Assembly: GCF_013408795.1 (NCBI RefSeq)
Contig: NZ_JACCCC010000001.1
Location: 186,001 to 250,000, forward strand
DNA length: 64,000 bases
Reading direction: 5' to 3'
Source: Spinactinospora alkalitolerans
GTDB taxonomy: Bacteria > Actinomycetota > Actinomycetes > Streptosporangiales > Streptosporangiaceae
Part shown: piece by piece, positions 1 to 8,807 of the stretch
How positions within the stretch are numbered: position 1 is the first letter of the stretch
Layout: every line of letters starts with the position of its first letter
Made by a program: the position numbers and the translations under genes
The notes under the pieces: generated by a model
What the model was told of the DNA's origin: nothing
Seen by the model: only the letters and a program-made list of their open reading frames with translations
The model's database searches: none

Positions 1-365
1 CCCAGGACGGCGGCGACGCGGCGGGGGGCGTAGTAGACGATGAACAGCGCGATGCCGATGGCGATGGGGGTCGCGATCAGCAGGGCGATGGCCGCGGCGA
101 GCACGGTGCCGAAGACCAGGGCGACGATGCCGAAGGCCGGATTCTCGCGGACGTTGGCGTCCCACTCGCTGGTGGTGAAGAAGTTCGCGGTGTTGGCGCT
201 CAGCGAGTCGTAGGACTGCCCGATGAGGAACGCCGCGACACCCGCCAGGATCGCCAGGATCAGGATTCCCGATCCCTTGGCGCTGTTGGCGAAGATGACG
301 TCGCCGATCCGACGTTTGCCCTTGGGTACCCGGGCCGTCGTAGACGAGTCTTCCTTGGTGGTCAT
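1..365 (-). CDS. pstC: Phosphate ABC transporter permease PstC (5' part only)
   Basis: This is the N-terminal 121 residues of a PstC-type inner-membrane permease; the rest lies beyond the window edge. It begins with a cytoplasmic Lys/Arg-rich stretch (MTTKEDSSTTARVPKGKRR). A first membrane segment follows at about residues 30-46 (GILILAILAGVAAFLIG), then an external loop with FFTTSEWD. A second segment starts near residue 80 and runs into LLIATPIAIGIALFIVYYAP, which is typical of PstC. It lies downstream of pstS on the same strand, so PstSCAB order is expected. The start ATG was chosen because the family N-terminus begins there. The PstC assignment is from family knowledge; the truncation is certain. 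Confidence 0.9.
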   Translation of the reverse strand, partial: MTTKEDSSTTARVPKGKRRIGDVIFANSAKGSGILILAILAGVAAFLIGQSYDSLSANTANFFTTSEWDANVRENPAFGIVALVFGTVLAAAIALLIATPIAIGIALFIVYYAPRRVAAVL

Positions 366-655
366 GTGAGACTCCGGTCGAGGTGGTTCAATTCTCGCCC
401 CTGGGCGAACGCCGTGCGCCGGCGTCTTCCTGACAGGCGATGGTGGCGGGGCCTGTTACATTCTGGAGCTTGCCCGGTGGGGCTCTGAACGCACCGGGCA
501 GCCGATGTCGGAACCGGACCGCGGGCCGCCGCGGCCGCCGCGGGCACCGCGGTCCCCGGCGCCACGGCGTGGCACCGGGGCCGCCGGCCGTCCCGCGACG
601 GCCCGGCCGCCGCGCGTGGTGGCGGTCACGCACGGCGACGTCCGTGCACCGGCTT

Positions 656-714
656 TTAGCGGTGGATGACCAAACGCCGCTAAGGCGGGGCTCCCACCCA
701 TCGGTGTGAGCCCC
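656..714 (-). terminator. Two adjacent hairpins between pstS and pstC
   Basis: Just after the pstS stop there are two inverted repeats. GGGGCTC/GAGCCCC spans 687-714, with an inner CACC/GGTG. TTAGCGG/CCGCTAA spans 656-683. Neither has a clear T-run. Such hairpins between pstS and pstC are commonly read as partial terminators or mRNA stabilisers that make more binding protein than permease; that role is inferred. The rest of 366-742 shows no gene I can support. Confidence 0.5.
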
Positions 715-742
715 ACCCAAGTCATGGTCGGCGCTGAGGGGA

Positions 743-1861
743 TCAGGCGCCTGCCGTGATGCCGTCGATGGTGGACTGGATCTTCTCCCGGGTGGCGTCG
801 GAGATCGGCGCGGAGCCCGCCTCATCGGCGGCGGCCTGCTGGCCCTCCTCACTGGCCACGTAGCTCAGGAAGCTCTTGACCAGGTCGGCCTCGGCCTGGT
901 CGGCGTACTCCATGCAGGCGATCTCGTAGCTGATCAGCACGATCGGGTAGGCGTCGGCGTCCTCGGTGAGGTAGTCGAGCTCGACCGCGTGGTCGTTCTC
1001 GGTGTTGCCCTCGCGCTCGGGGGAGGCGTCCACGATCGCGGACGCGGCCTCGGGGCTGTACTCGACGAACTCCCCGCCGACGCCGACGGCCACGGTGCCG
1101 AGCTCGCCCACGTGCGAGGCGTCGACGTAGCCGATGGTGCCCTCGCCGCCCTCGATGGCGGAGACGACGCCGGAGGAGCCCTGCGCGGCTTCGACCGGCT
1201 CGATCGGCCAGTCGCCGCTGACCTCGTGCGGCCAGGCGTCGCCGGCGGCCTCGGACAGGTAGGCGGCGAAGTTCTCGGTGGTGCCGGACTCGTCGGAGCG
1301 GTTCACCGGGATGATGTCGGTGTCGGGCAGCTCGACGTCGGGGTTGTCGGCCGCGATCGCCTCGTCGTTCCAGGTGGTGATCTCCTGGTTGAAGATGCCG
1401 GCGATCACCTCGGGCGTGAGGTTGAGGGAGTCGACCCCCTCCAGGTTGAAGGTGACGGCGATCGGGCTGATGTAGGCGGGGAGGTTGACGACCTCGGAGC
1501 CGTTGCAGCGCTCGGTGGCCTGCTCGGTCTCGGTCTCGTCCAGCGCGGCGTCGGAGCCGGCCCAGGCCACGGCGCCCTCGATGAACTGGGAGCGCCCGGC
1601 TCCCGAACCCACCGCGTCGTAATTCACCGTGGTGCCCTCGCAGGCGCCGGTGTAGGCGGCGATCCAGGCCGCAACGGCGTTCTCCTGCGCGCTGGATCCC
1701 GCGCCGGCGAGGGTGCCGCCGCCGTCGACGCATTCGGCGCTGCCCGCGGCCGCGGTGCCGCCGTCGCCCGGGTTCACCGCCTGGTCGCTGCCGCAGGCGG
1801 TGAGCGCAAGGGCGCCGGCGAGTGCCACTCCCGCGAATTGGCCATACCTAGAGAGCTTCAC
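743..1861 (-). CDS. pstS: Phosphate-binding lipoprotein PstS
   Basis: This is the periplasmic-side binding component of the high-affinity phosphate ABC transporter. The 372-residue product has a lipoprotein signal peptide with lipobox LTAC (Cys about residue 23, ALALTACGS). A low-complexity linker follows, and then a PBP-type phosphate-binding fold. AGSSAQENAVAAWIAAY, GSGAGRSQF and NRSDESGTTENF match phosphate-contact loops of the family. It precedes pstC on the minus strand. The upstream DNA carries PHO-box-like repeats (separate entry), so induction by phosphate starvation through PhoP is likely. Length and motifs are normal for actinobacterial PstS. Confidence 0.95.
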   Translation of the reverse strand: MKLSRYGQFAGVALAGALALTACGSDQAVNPGDGGTAAAGSAECVDGGGTLAGAGSSAQENAVAAWIAAYTGACEGTTVNYDAVGSGAGRSQFIEGAVAWAGSDAALDETETEQATERCNGSEVVNLPAYISPIAVTFNLEGVDSLNLTPEVIAGIFNQEITTWNDEAIAADNPDVELPDTDIIPVNRSDESGTTENFAAYLSEAAGDAWPHEVSGDWPIEPVEAAQGSSGVVSAIEGGEGTIGYVDASHVGELGTVAVGVGGEFVEYSPEAASAIVDASPEREGNTENDHAVELDYLTEDADAYPIVLISYEIACMEYADQAEADLVKSFLSYVASEEGQQAAADEAGSAPISDATREKIQSTIDGITAGA

Positions 1862-1964
1862 AGCCCCGGTGTCCTTCCTCTGGACTTGGTCACCTTTGGG
1901 CGAGTCCGGCTGAGGACCCCGCCAAATGTGAAGGTAGGCAGGCCAGGTGACCAGCCATACCAGT

Positions 1965-2040
1965 CAGGGTGAACAAGGAGTGAACGACGCGGCGCGACTC
2001 CGGTAAAAAAAGACGGCTCATCGATGTCAACCAGGTGAAC
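1965..2040 (-). promoter_or_regulatory. PHO-box-like direct repeats and promoter of pstS
   Basis: Read on the minus strand, 1965-1985 is GTTCACTCCTT followed directly by GTTCACCCTG. These are two tandem 11-nt units close to the actinobacterial PhoP consensus GTTCACC. A further GTTCACCTG half-unit followed by TTGACA lies at about 2023-2040. GGTCACCTGGC, a weaker repeat, lies just downstream. The position 100-180 bp ahead of pstS fits PhoP-activated transcription. PhoP binding is inference from the consensus. Confidence 0.65.
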
Positions 2041-2142
2041 GGCGCCCATTTTGGGAAAAATGTCCGCTTATGGCCTGCGATGATCACCCCGGGAGCATCG
2101 ACTGGGCGCGTTTCGTGATCGCTCCGACCGGGGCGCGAAACC

Positions 2143-3120
2143 TCACTTCACGGGTACGGCGTACATCACATCGGCGTCCCAGAGGGTGAACCCCAGGGAC
2201 TCGTACAGTCGCACCGCGACGGGGTTCTCCTCCTCGACGTAGAGCAGCACCCACGGCAGCCCGCGGTCGCGCAGGTGGCGCAGCCCCGTCAGGGTGAGCT
2301 CGCGCCCCAGGCCGGTGCCCTGCCAGTCGGGGTCCACGCCGACGACGTAGACCTCGCCCACGGGCTCATCGGCGAGGCCGGCGCCGTCGGCGTGCGTCTT
2401 GGTCCAGTGGAAGCCGGCGATCCGGCCGCTGGAGCGGTCGGCGGCGACGAAGAACCCGGCCGGATCGAACCACGCCTCGGCCTCGCGCTGCCGGAGGTCG
2501 TCGAGCGTGATGCCGCCCTGCTCCGGATGGTCGGCGAAGGCGCGGGCGTTGGTCCGCAGCCACTCCTGCTCGTCCCGGCCGACGGCGAAGGGGCGGATGT
2601 CCAGCCGCTCCCTGGCCTCGTCGGAGAGCCGGGCCCCGGAGAGGGCCGGGGTGTTCGCGGAGTCGGCGCCGCGCAGTGCGAGGCGCATCTTCAGCAGCCC
2701 GCGCACCTGCTCGGCGGCGGCCGAACGGGCCAGCGCCCGCGCGCCGGGCAGTCCGCCGTGCGCCCACACGCGCAGGCCGCGCCCCTCGCTCTCGTCCGCG
2801 AGCGAGTTCAGCAGCCACGTCCCGTACCCGTGCAGCCGCCGACCCGGGGCGACGACGAGCTCGCCCGAATCCGGTCCGCCGTCGGGGGAGCGCTCGGCGA
2901 AACCGAAACCGGCGAGCCGCTCCGCGTCGCCTTCGGCCTCCTCGTACAGGAGGTGGAAGCGCACGTCGGCGCCGCCCGCCTGCGCGCCGTGCCGGACGCG
3001 CAGCAGCGTCTGCTCCGACAGCGGGGCGATGCCGTCGTGCTCCCGCGCACTCTCCGCGAGGGCGAGCACGGCCTCGACCCGTGCGGACTCCAGCGCTTCG
3101 GTGATGTGGATGTGGCTCAT
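2143..3120 (-). CDS. mshD: Mycothiol synthase MshD
   Basis: This enzyme acetylates Cys-GlcN-Ins with acetyl-CoA, the last step of mycothiol synthesis. The 325 residues form two GNAT domains, as in the family. The C-terminal half is the active one and carries the acetyl-CoA-binding signature VDPDWQGTGLGRELTLTGL. It ends with the standard NPVAVRLYESLGF motif. The N-terminal half is a degenerate GNAT. mshA is encoded at 49.5 kb in this same window. The ATG at 3120 gives the expected family start (MSHIHITEAL), but no strong SD precedes it. Confidence 0.93.
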   Translation of the reverse strand: MSHIHITEALESARVEAVLALAESAREHDGIAPLSEQTLLRVRHGAQAGGADVRFHLLYEEAEGDAERLAGFGFAERSPDGGPDSGELVVAPGRRLHGYGTWLLNSLADESEGRGLRVWAHGGLPGARALARSAAAEQVRGLLKMRLALRGADSANTPALSGARLSDEARERLDIRPFAVGRDEQEWLRTNARAFADHPEQGGITLDDLRQREAEAWFDPAGFFVAADRSSGRIAGFHWTKTHADGAGLADEPVGEVYVVGVDPDWQGTGLGRELTLTGLRHLRDRGLPWVLLYVEEENPVAVRLYESLGFTLWDADVMYAVPVK

Positions 3121-3149
3121 GCCCCGAGCCTATGGGGCGGGCCTTCGGG

Positions 3150-3435
3150 GCTGAGACTCCGGCCGCAGAGGGTTGAACCCCGGCCCGAGGACGCGACCGC
3201 ACACCGCAGCCTTGGGCGCCGGGCCGAAACCGGGGTGTCGGTCCGCGCCCACGGTGTCGGCGTGCGCTTCGCGCGCGTGAGGGCGATTTTGCGTCTATGG
3301 GCCTTCGGCCACGCGAGAGAATCGCCCACCCGCACGCCATCCCTCCTGGGGCGAGCCTTCACGACCCCCTGAAGTCAAGGTCTCTTCCACCTCTCCTGGG
3401 GCGAGCCTTACCAACCCCTGTGGCCTGGGCCGCAG
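3150..3435. repeat. Dispersed ~290-bp intergenic element, copy 1
   Basis: This stretch between mshD and the next gene is repeated at 42268-42555 in the same orientation. Shared blocks include GGTTGAACCCCGGCCCGAGG, GCCGGGCCGAAACC, GAGGGCGATTTTGCGTC and GGGCCTTCGGCCACGCGAGA. A short internal repeat (CTCCTGGGGCGAGCCTT) occurs twice. Open frames through it are by-products of the repeat and I do not count them as genes. The copies differ at scattered positions, so it is an old mobile or REP-like intergenic family rather than a recent duplication. Confidence 0.85.
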
Positions 3436-3463
3436 ACCCCTTGAGTAGCGGGGGCCATCCGCA

Positions 3464-4588
3464 TCAGCCCCTGCGGCGGCGGCCCTTGTAGGCCGTGCCG
3501 GTGCGGACCCGCCGGACCGGGGCGAGCGGGGCCGAGAGCAGCAGCAGGAGCAGCAGGAACAGCAGCAGCACGCTCGGCGACATCACGCCGCGCCCGTCGT
3601 CGGCCTCGGCCGCCACGGTGCTCGCGTCGTCGCCGTCCTCCTCACCCGGCTCCACCATCGGCAGGTCGGCCAGGTCGTCCGAAGGGCCGTCAGGGTCGAC
3701 CGAGGGCAGGTCGAGGTCGCCGGTCGGCAGCGAGGGGCGGTCCGCGCCGCCGCCACCGAAGTCCGACGTCGACACGGGGCTGTGCGGAGGTGCGGCGGGC
3801 CGGTCGGCGGCGGGGGAGTCGTCCTCGTCGCGGTCGGGCTCGCGGATCGACGAGGGGGGGCCGCCGCCGTCCCCATCGCCGCTGCCGCCGCCGCTCTCCG
3901 GCCCGCCGTTGTCGCCGCCGGACGAGGGCGTCGTGGGATCGGGCGAGGGGGTGCCTTCCGTGGACGTGGGGTCGGGGTCCTCGGTCGGCGTGGGGTCGGG
4001 GTCCTCGGTGGGCGAGGGCGAGGGGTCGGGGTCCTCCGTGGGCGTGGGCGAGGGTGAGGGCTCCTCAGGCGGGTCCGTGGGCGAGGGGGAGGGGTCGGGG
4101 TCCTCGGTGGGAGTGGGAGAAGGCGTGGGCGTGGGATCGGGCGAGGTGACCGTGACGGGCGCCGGTGCCGAGGAGGCGGTCTTCCGGTCGTCCTCGGGGG
4201 CGGCCTTACAGTCGGCGTCCTCGTCGACCACGGCGTAGGTGACCGTGGCGGTCACCTCGCCCGACTCCTCGGGTGCTCCGGTCACCTCCGCGCGCGCCGG
4301 CGCGCGCGGGGAGCTCAGGTCTCCCACGGAGAAGCCGGCGTCGGCGGTCGCGTCGTACAGGCACGTCTTCTCGTCGTCGGCCCCGGTGACCCTAAGGGTC
4401 AGGGACGCCGTCTCCCCGGGCGCGACGGTGGTCCGCTCCGGCTTCAGCACGACGTCGGGGCCGGTGTCGGCGGCGAAGGCGGGAAGGGCGGGGATCAGCG
4501 TGCACCCGACGAACACCGCTCCGAGCGGAACTCCCGCGAGTGCTCGCATGGGAATCCGGGGCGCGTGACCGCCCTTGCCGCTCACCAT
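3464..4588 (-). CDS. Secreted Pro/Thr/Ser-rich surface protein, membrane-anchored
   Basis: I do not recognise a named family. The 374-residue product starts MVSGKGGHAPRIPMRALAG, with a signal peptide ending near AFA-ADTG (about residue 37). Residues ~40-150 form a beta-rich, Ig-like domain with two Cys residues. A long wall-spanning region of PSPTEDPDPTPTEDPDPT-type repeats follows. A Gly/Asp-rich section comes next, and then a Leu-only membrane segment (LLLFLLLLLLL) and a basic tail RRVRTGTAYKGRRRRG. There is no LPXTG, so anchoring is probably by the C-terminal helix. The start is supported by GAGGAGG 12 nt upstream. A longer frame reaching 5692 exists but runs antisense-like through glnR and is rejected. 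Confidence 0.8.
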   Translation of the reverse strand: MVSGKGGHAPRIPMRALAGVPLGAVFVGCTLIPALPAFAADTGPDVVLKPERTTVAPGETASLTLRVTGADDEKTCLYDATADAGFSVGDLSSPRAPARAEVTGAPEESGEVTATVTYAVVDEDADCKAAPEDDRKTASSAPAPVTVTSPDPTPTPSPTPTEDPDPSPSPTDPPEEPSPSPTPTEDPDPSPSPTEDPDPTPTEDPDPTSTEGTPSPDPTTPSSGGDNGGPESGGGSGDGDGGGPPSSIREPDRDEDDSPAADRPAAPPHSPVSTSDFGGGGADRPSLPTGDLDLPSVDPDGPSDDLADLPMVEPGEEDGDDASTVAAEADDGRGVMSPSVLLLFLLLLLLLSAPLAPVRRVRTGTAYKGRRRRG

Positions 4589-4842
4589 GAGCCACGTCCT
4601 CCTCAGCCGCGCCGCCGCCTTCCGCCGGTGAGGAACCCACCTGCCACGGTGACGCCCGTCCCGGCCTGGTGGTTGACGTACTGCGACCGGTTCCACACCC
4701 GGCGCGATCGCACAACGCCAACTGATCCAGCATCTTAGGCGTTCGGCACCATGATCACGAGTCCCCGCGGCCAAGGGATTCCCGAGGTTTTCCGTGTTCG
4801 TTGGAACACGTTCACCCCGGGCCGCGCGGCTTCCCTCCGTCG

Positions 4843-5631
4843 CTAGTGCGAAACGCGTTCCTGCTTCAGGGGCGCTTCCCCGGTTCCCCCGGCCTGCGCG
4901 TCGTCGACCCGTCTTACGGCCTCCTCGCTGGCCGCCCTGGACGCGGGATCCGGCACGAACCGGTAGCCGACGTTGCGCACGGTGCCGATCAGCGACTCGT
5001 ACTCGGCGCCCAGCTTCGCGCGCAGCCGCCGCACGTGGACGTCGATGGTGCGGGTACCGCCGAAGTAGTCGTAGCCCCAGACCTCCTGCAGCAGCTGGGC
5101 GCGGGTGAAGACCCGGCCGGGGTGCTGGGCCAGGAACTTCAGCAGCTCGAACTCCTTGAAGGTGAGGTCGAGGATCCGGCCGCGCAACCGGGCGATGTAG
5201 GTGGCCTCGTCGATCGTGAGGTCGCCGCGGCGGATCTCGTCGGGGTCGTCGCCCGCGGTGTCGGCCTGGCCGATGGACAACCGCAGCCGCGCCTCGACCT
5301 CGGCCGGGCCCGCCGTGGTGAGGAGGAAGTCGTTCACCTGCCAGTCGGAGGTGAGGGCGGCGATGCCGCCCTCGGTGAGGATCGGGATCAGCGGGCAGTC
5401 CAGCCCCGTGGTGTTCAGCAGGCGGCAGAGGTTGCGGGCGGCGGCGAGCTCGGTGCGGGCGTCGACCAGGATGGCGTCCACGGGGACGCCGGACGTACGG
5501 TCGGGTCCGGGCACGAGCAGCGCGCTCGCCTCGGCCGGGGCGACCCGGACCGAGTGCAGCAGCAGACCAAGGGCGGGCAGCACGTGATCGGACGGTTCGC
5601 TGGAGTTCGTCAACAGCAGCAGGTGGCTCAT
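4843..5631 (-). CDS. glnR: Nitrogen-metabolism response regulator GlnR
   Basis: This is an OmpR-family regulator of ammonium assimilation genes in actinomycetes. The N-terminus [23 protein letters not shown] and the receiver-domain segment [19 protein letters not shown] match GlnR closely. The C-terminal winged helix [20 protein letters not shown] continues through [10 protein letters not shown] and [10 protein letters not shown]. GlnR is an orphan regulator without a dedicated kinase, and none is adjacent here. ATG 5631 was chosen for the family start MSHLLLLT with GAGAAGAGG upstream; an in-frame GTG at 5649 is possible. Targets in this window could include the urease operon, but I see no convincing GlnR box. 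Confidence 0.93.
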   Translation of the reverse strand: MSHLLLLTNSSEPSDHVLPALGLLLHSVRVAPAEASALLVPGPDRTSGVPVDAILVDARTELAAARNLCRLLNTTGLDCPLIPILTEGGIAALTSDWQVNDFLLTTAGPAEVEARLRLSIGQADTAGDDPDEIRRGDLTIDEATYIARLRGRILDLTFKEFELLKFLAQHPGRVFTRAQLLQEVWGYDYFGGTRTIDVHVRRLRAKLGAEYESLIGTVRNVGYRFVPDPASRAASEEAVRRVDDAQAGGTGEAPLKQERVSH

Positions 5632-5738
5632 GCGCCTCTTCTCCGTCACCCCGCGCGATGCGGCTGGTCGAAGGCGTCATTGCCCCCGGCAAGAATCAAT
5701 TGAACATTGCCTCCGAGAAATACAAGGATAATCAATCC

Positions 5739-5999
5739 ATGGTGAGTGGAACCATTCGGTACTGGGCGGCGGCCAAGGAGGCCGCCGGAGCCGCCGAGGA
5801 GCCTTACGAGGCCGCGACCCTGGCCGAGGCGCTGGACCGGGTCCGGTCCCGGCACGCCGGCAACCAGCGGCTGCTCCAGGTGCTGCGGCGGTCGTCGTTC
5901 CTGGTGGATGAGCGGCCGGTGGGCAGGCGCCCGCACGACGAGGTGGCGCTCACCGAGGGCGGGAGCGTCGAGGTGCTGCCGCCCTTCGCCGGAGGATGA
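5739..5999 (+). CDS. MoaD/ThiS-family sulfur-carrier protein
   Basis: This is a small beta-grasp protein of 86 residues ending in PPFAGG. The terminal GG is the feature that is adenylated and thiocarboxylated in MoaD/ThiS carriers. SGTIRYWAAAKEAAG at the N-terminus matches actinobacterial MoaD-like proteins. Which pathway it serves (molybdopterin or another thiolation) cannot be told here, since no moaE or E1-like enzyme is adjacent. An AT-rich stretch just upstream (5690-5735) probably holds the promoter, divergent from glnR. Its stop overlaps a possible ATG of the glutaredoxin-like gene. Confidence 0.8.
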   Translation: MVSGTIRYWAAAKEAAGAAEEPYEAATLAEALDRVRSRHAGNQRLLQVLRRSSFLVDERPVGRRPHDEVALTEGGSVEVLPPFAGG

Positions 6000-6052
6000 A
6001 CGGGCCGCGGCCGGTGGAACGCGGAAAGGGACGAGACGAACGGGGTGGACCC

Positions 6053-6313
6053 ATGACGGGTGGATCGCCGCACAGGATCACCATGCTGGGCAGACCGGGC
6101 TGCCATTTGTGCGACGAGGCGCTGGCGGTCATCGAGCGCGTCGCGGCGGAGCTGGGCGTGTCCTATGAGGTGCGCGACATCACGGTGGCTCCGGCGGAGG
6201 AGAAGGAGGAGTACTGGGAGAAGATCCCGGTGACGTTCGTCGACGGGGCCCGGCACGACTTCTGGCGGGTCAGCGAGAAGCGGCTGCGCGCCGCCCTCCG
6301 GGGCGCCCACTGA
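6053..6313 (+). CDS. Glutaredoxin-like thiol protein
   Basis: This is a thioredoxin-fold protein of 86 residues with redox motif CHLC in MLGRPGCHLCDEAL near residue 13. The cis-Pro region is KIPVTFVDGARHDFW. It resembles the actinobacterial glutaredoxin-2-like (DUF836) family, often found next to rex and hem genes, and may use mycothiol or thioredoxin as reductant. Start 6053 (MTGGSPHRI) has GGGTGGA upstream. A longer form from ATG 5996 overlapping the MoaD-like stop (105 residues) is possible, but the SD there touches the start codon. Confidence 0.82.
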   Translation: MTGGSPHRITMLGRPGCHLCDEALAVIERVAAELGVSYEVRDITVAPAEEKEEYWEKIPVTFVDGARHDFWRVSEKRLRAALRGAH

Positions 6314-6381
6314 GGCTCGGGGAGGGGTGCACGCCTCGGTAACAGCGGTCCCGCAGCGGATCCCGTTAGGACCACCCCACT

Positions 6382-6399
6382 TTGTGCATGCATTCACAA
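6382..6399. promoter_or_regulatory. Rex operator (ROP) upstream of rex-hem
   Basis: TTGTGCATGCATTCACAA is an 18-bp near-perfect palindrome with TTGTG/CACAA arms around ATGCAT, an almost exact fit to the actinobacterial Rex consensus TTGTGAAnnnnTTCACAA. It lies about 140 bp upstream of the rex start and controls the rex-hemACDB direction. Repression at low NADH/NAD+ and autoregulation are known for Rex in Streptomyces. Confidence 0.85.
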
Positions 6400-6534
6400 G
6401 AGCGTAATCTGGTGGCCAAAATCTTTTCCGGCTGGGGTCTTGACGGATGAAATGCGCGCCCGTGCGGGAGCATCGAACCTGTGCCGGCCCGAACACGATC
6501 CGCGTCGTCGATTGTTGCCCAGGAGCGCACACCT

Positions 6535-7233
6535 GTGACCAGCCGCACACCGAAACCTCGGGATCGGGACAGGGGGATTCCCGAGGCGACCGTCGCGAGG
6601 CTCCCGGTGTACCTGCGCGCCCTGCAGGCCCTGAGCGACCGGGGCACGCCGACGGTCTCCTCCGAGGAGCTGGCGACCGTCGCGGGGGTCAACTCGGCGA
6701 AGCTGCGCAAGGACCTCTCGCACCTCGGCTCCTACGGGACCCGCGGCGTCGGCTACGACGTCGAGTACCTGATCTACCAGATCTCCCGTGAACTTGGTCT
6801 CACCCAGGACTGGTCCGTGGCCATCGTCGGCGCGGGCAACCTGGGCCGCGCACTGGCCAATTACGGGGGGTTCGGGACCCGCGGCTTCCGGATCGCGGCG
6901 CTGCTCGACGCCGATGCCGCGGTGGTCGGGGACGAGGTCGCGGGCCTGTCGGTGCGGCATATTGACACGCTGGAGGACGTTGTCTCGATGGAGAAGGTGT
7001 CCATCGGCGTCATCGCCACTCCCGCGGCCGCGGCCCAGGGGGTGTGCGACCGCTTCGTGAGCGCGGGCGTGACCAGCGTGCTGAACTTCGCGCCGGTCGT
7101 CCTCAATGTGCCTGACGGAGTGGATGTGCGTAAGGTCGATTTGTCCATCGAACTTCAGATCCTGGCCTTCCACGAGCAGCGGAAGGCCGACGGTCACGAG
7201 GGACCGGACTGGATCGGGGCCTTGGAGGCGTGA
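6535..7233 (+). CDS. rex: Redox-sensing transcriptional repressor Rex
   Basis: This repressor senses the NADH/NAD+ ratio and controls respiratory and heme genes. Of its 232 residues, about 20-90 form the winged helix (IPEATVARLPVYLRAL, SSEELATVAGVNSAKLRKDL). GTRGVGYDVEYL follows, and a Rossmann fold with VAIVGAGNLGRALANY binds NADH. It ends in the domain-swap helix region SIELQILAFHEQRK. GTG 6535 was picked because AGGAG lies 9 nt upstream and the protein then starts like known Rex proteins; GTG 6481 is an in-frame alternative. A Rex operator stands upstream and hemA follows after about 100 bp. Confidence 0.95.
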   Translation: MTSRTPKPRDRDRGIPEATVARLPVYLRALQALSDRGTPTVSSEELATVAGVNSAKLRKDLSHLGSYGTRGVGYDVEYLIYQISRELGLTQDWSVAIVGAGNLGRALANYGGFGTRGFRIAALLDADAAVVGDEVAGLSVRHIDTLEDVVSMEKVSIGVIATPAAAAQGVCDRFVSAGVTSVLNFAPVVLNVPDGVDVRKVDLSIELQILAFHEQRKADGHEGPDWIGALEA

Positions 7234-7332
7234 CATGACCAGAGGCCGGCGTGTCACGCGCACGGGGAACCGCGTGCGGAGTCGCGTACCCGCCGTACGA
7301 AGCGTCGCTGTCATGCCTGCTTTGGAGTGCAG

Positions 7333-8805
7333 ATGAGTGTCCTCGCCGTTGGGATGAGCCACCGCAGCTCATCCGTGGCGCTGCTGGAGCGCGTCGCGTT
7401 GAGCGACGAGACGCGCCTCAAGGTCATGTCCGAGATGGTCGGCACCTCCGCGGTCAACGAGGCGATGATCGTCGCCACGTGCAACCGCACGGAGGTCTAC
7501 GCCGATGTGGACAAGTTCCACGCCGGCGTCGCCGCCATCTCCGAACTGCTCTCCTGGCACACCGGCGTCCCGCTGAGCGAGCTCACCCGGCACTTCTACG
7601 TGCACTACGAGGAGCGCGCGATCCAGCACCTGTTCTCCGTGGCGTGCGGGCTGGACTCCATGGTCGTGGGCGAGGGCCAGATCCTCGGACAGGTCCGCGA
7701 CTCCCTCAAGAGCGCCCAGCAGGGCGGCACGCTGGGCCGGGTCCTCAACGACCTCGGCCAGCGCGCGCTGCGGGTCGGCAAGCGCGCGCACACCGAGACC
7801 CACCTCGACCACGCCGGCGCCGACATGGTCGCCCTCGGCCTGGCCGTCGCCGGCCGGCACCTGTCCTCCGCGGCCGAGGGGGGCGCGGAGGGAGGCGAGG
7901 CCCGCGCGGCCGCGCACTGCCCCGTCGACGCCGTGCACGCCGAGGCCGTCCAGGGCATCGAGGAGATCACCGCGGCGATCCCGCAGCCGCAGACCCTCAC
8001 CGGCCGCAGCGTCATGGTCCTGGGCGCCGGTTCGATGAGCGCCCTGTCCGCCAACACCGTGGCCCGCAGGGGCGCGGGCTCCGTCGTGGTCGCCAACCGC
8101 ACGTTCGAGCGGGCCGCCCGGCTGGCCGAGTGCCTGACCGAGGCCTACGAGCCCATCCGCGGCCGCGCCATCGCCTTCGAGCAGGCCGCCGACGAGCTCG
8201 CAGGCGTCGACCTGGTGATCTCCTGCACGGGCGCGCAGGGGCTGGTGCTCACCCGCGAGACGGTCCAGGCCGCCGTCGCCCGCAGGAGCGGGCGCCCCCT
8301 GGTCCTGCTCGACCTCGCGCTGCCGCGCGACATCGACGAGGCCGTCCGCGGGCTGCCCGGCGTCGAGCTGGTCGACATCGAGGACCTGCGGCAGGCCGCC
8401 GCGGCGGGCGCCGACGAGGCCGCCGGCCGCACCGGTGACGTCTCCGCCGTCCGCGACATCGTGGAGGAGGAGGTCGCCGAGTACCAGTCGGTGCGCCGCG
8501 CCGAACTCGTCGCCCCCACGGTCGTCGCGCTGCGCAGCAAGGCGCGGATGGTCGTCGACACCGAGCTCTCCCGGCTCCAGGGCCGGCTGCCCGACCTCGA
8601 CGACAAGGCGCGCGGCGAGATCGTCCACGCCATGCGCCGCGTCGTCGACAAGCTGCTGCATCAGCCCACGGTCCGCGTCAAGCAGCTCGCCGCCGAACCC
8701 AACGGCGACTCCTACGAGGCCGCGCTGCGCGAACTGTTCGACCTGGACCCGAAGACCCCCGACGCGGTCACCAATATCGATCCCGCCGTCGGCAAGGAGA
8801 TGTGA
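7333..8805 (+). CDS. hemA: Glutamyl-tRNA reductase HemA
   Basis: This enzyme reduces glutamyl-tRNA(Glu) to glutamate-1-semialdehyde, the first committed step of C5 tetrapyrrole synthesis. The 490 residues show GMSHRSSSVALLERV at the N-terminus and the catalytic Cys in IVATCNRTEVYAD. The substrate segment is HLFSVACGLDSMVVGEGQILGQ, and the NADPH fold begins SVMVLGAGSMSALSA. The C-terminal dimerisation helices follow. A Gly/Ala/Glu-rich insert (about residues 177-205) before the NADPH domain is lineage-variable. GGAG sits 5 nt before the ATG. It is the first hem gene after rex and is translationally close to hemC. Confidence 0.96.
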   Translation: MSVLAVGMSHRSSSVALLERVALSDETRLKVMSEMVGTSAVNEAMIVATCNRTEVYADVDKFHAGVAAISELLSWHTGVPLSELTRHFYVHYEERAIQHLFSVACGLDSMVVGEGQILGQVRDSLKSAQQGGTLGRVLNDLGQRALRVGKRAHTETHLDHAGADMVALGLAVAGRHLSSAAEGGAEGGEARAAAHCPVDAVHAEAVQGIEEITAAIPQPQTLTGRSVMVLGAGSMSALSANTVARRGAGSVVVANRTFERAARLAECLTEAYEPIRGRAIAFEQAADELAGVDLVISCTGAQGLVLTRETVQAAVARRSGRPLVLLDLALPRDIDEAVRGLPGVELVDIEDLRQAAAAGADEAAGRTGDVSAVRDIVEEEVAEYQSVRRAELVAPTVVALRSKARMVVDTELSRLQGRLPDLDDKARGEIVHAMRRVVDKLLHQPTVRVKQLAAEPNGDSYEAALRELFDLDPKTPDAVTNIDPAVGKEM

Positions 8806-8807
8806 GC

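Noticed and set aside
3464-5692. A 742-codon minus-strand frame covering glnR and the secreted-protein gene
   Set aside because: Only 3464-4588 has a signal peptide, an SD and protein-like composition; the rest is the shadow of glnR in another frame.
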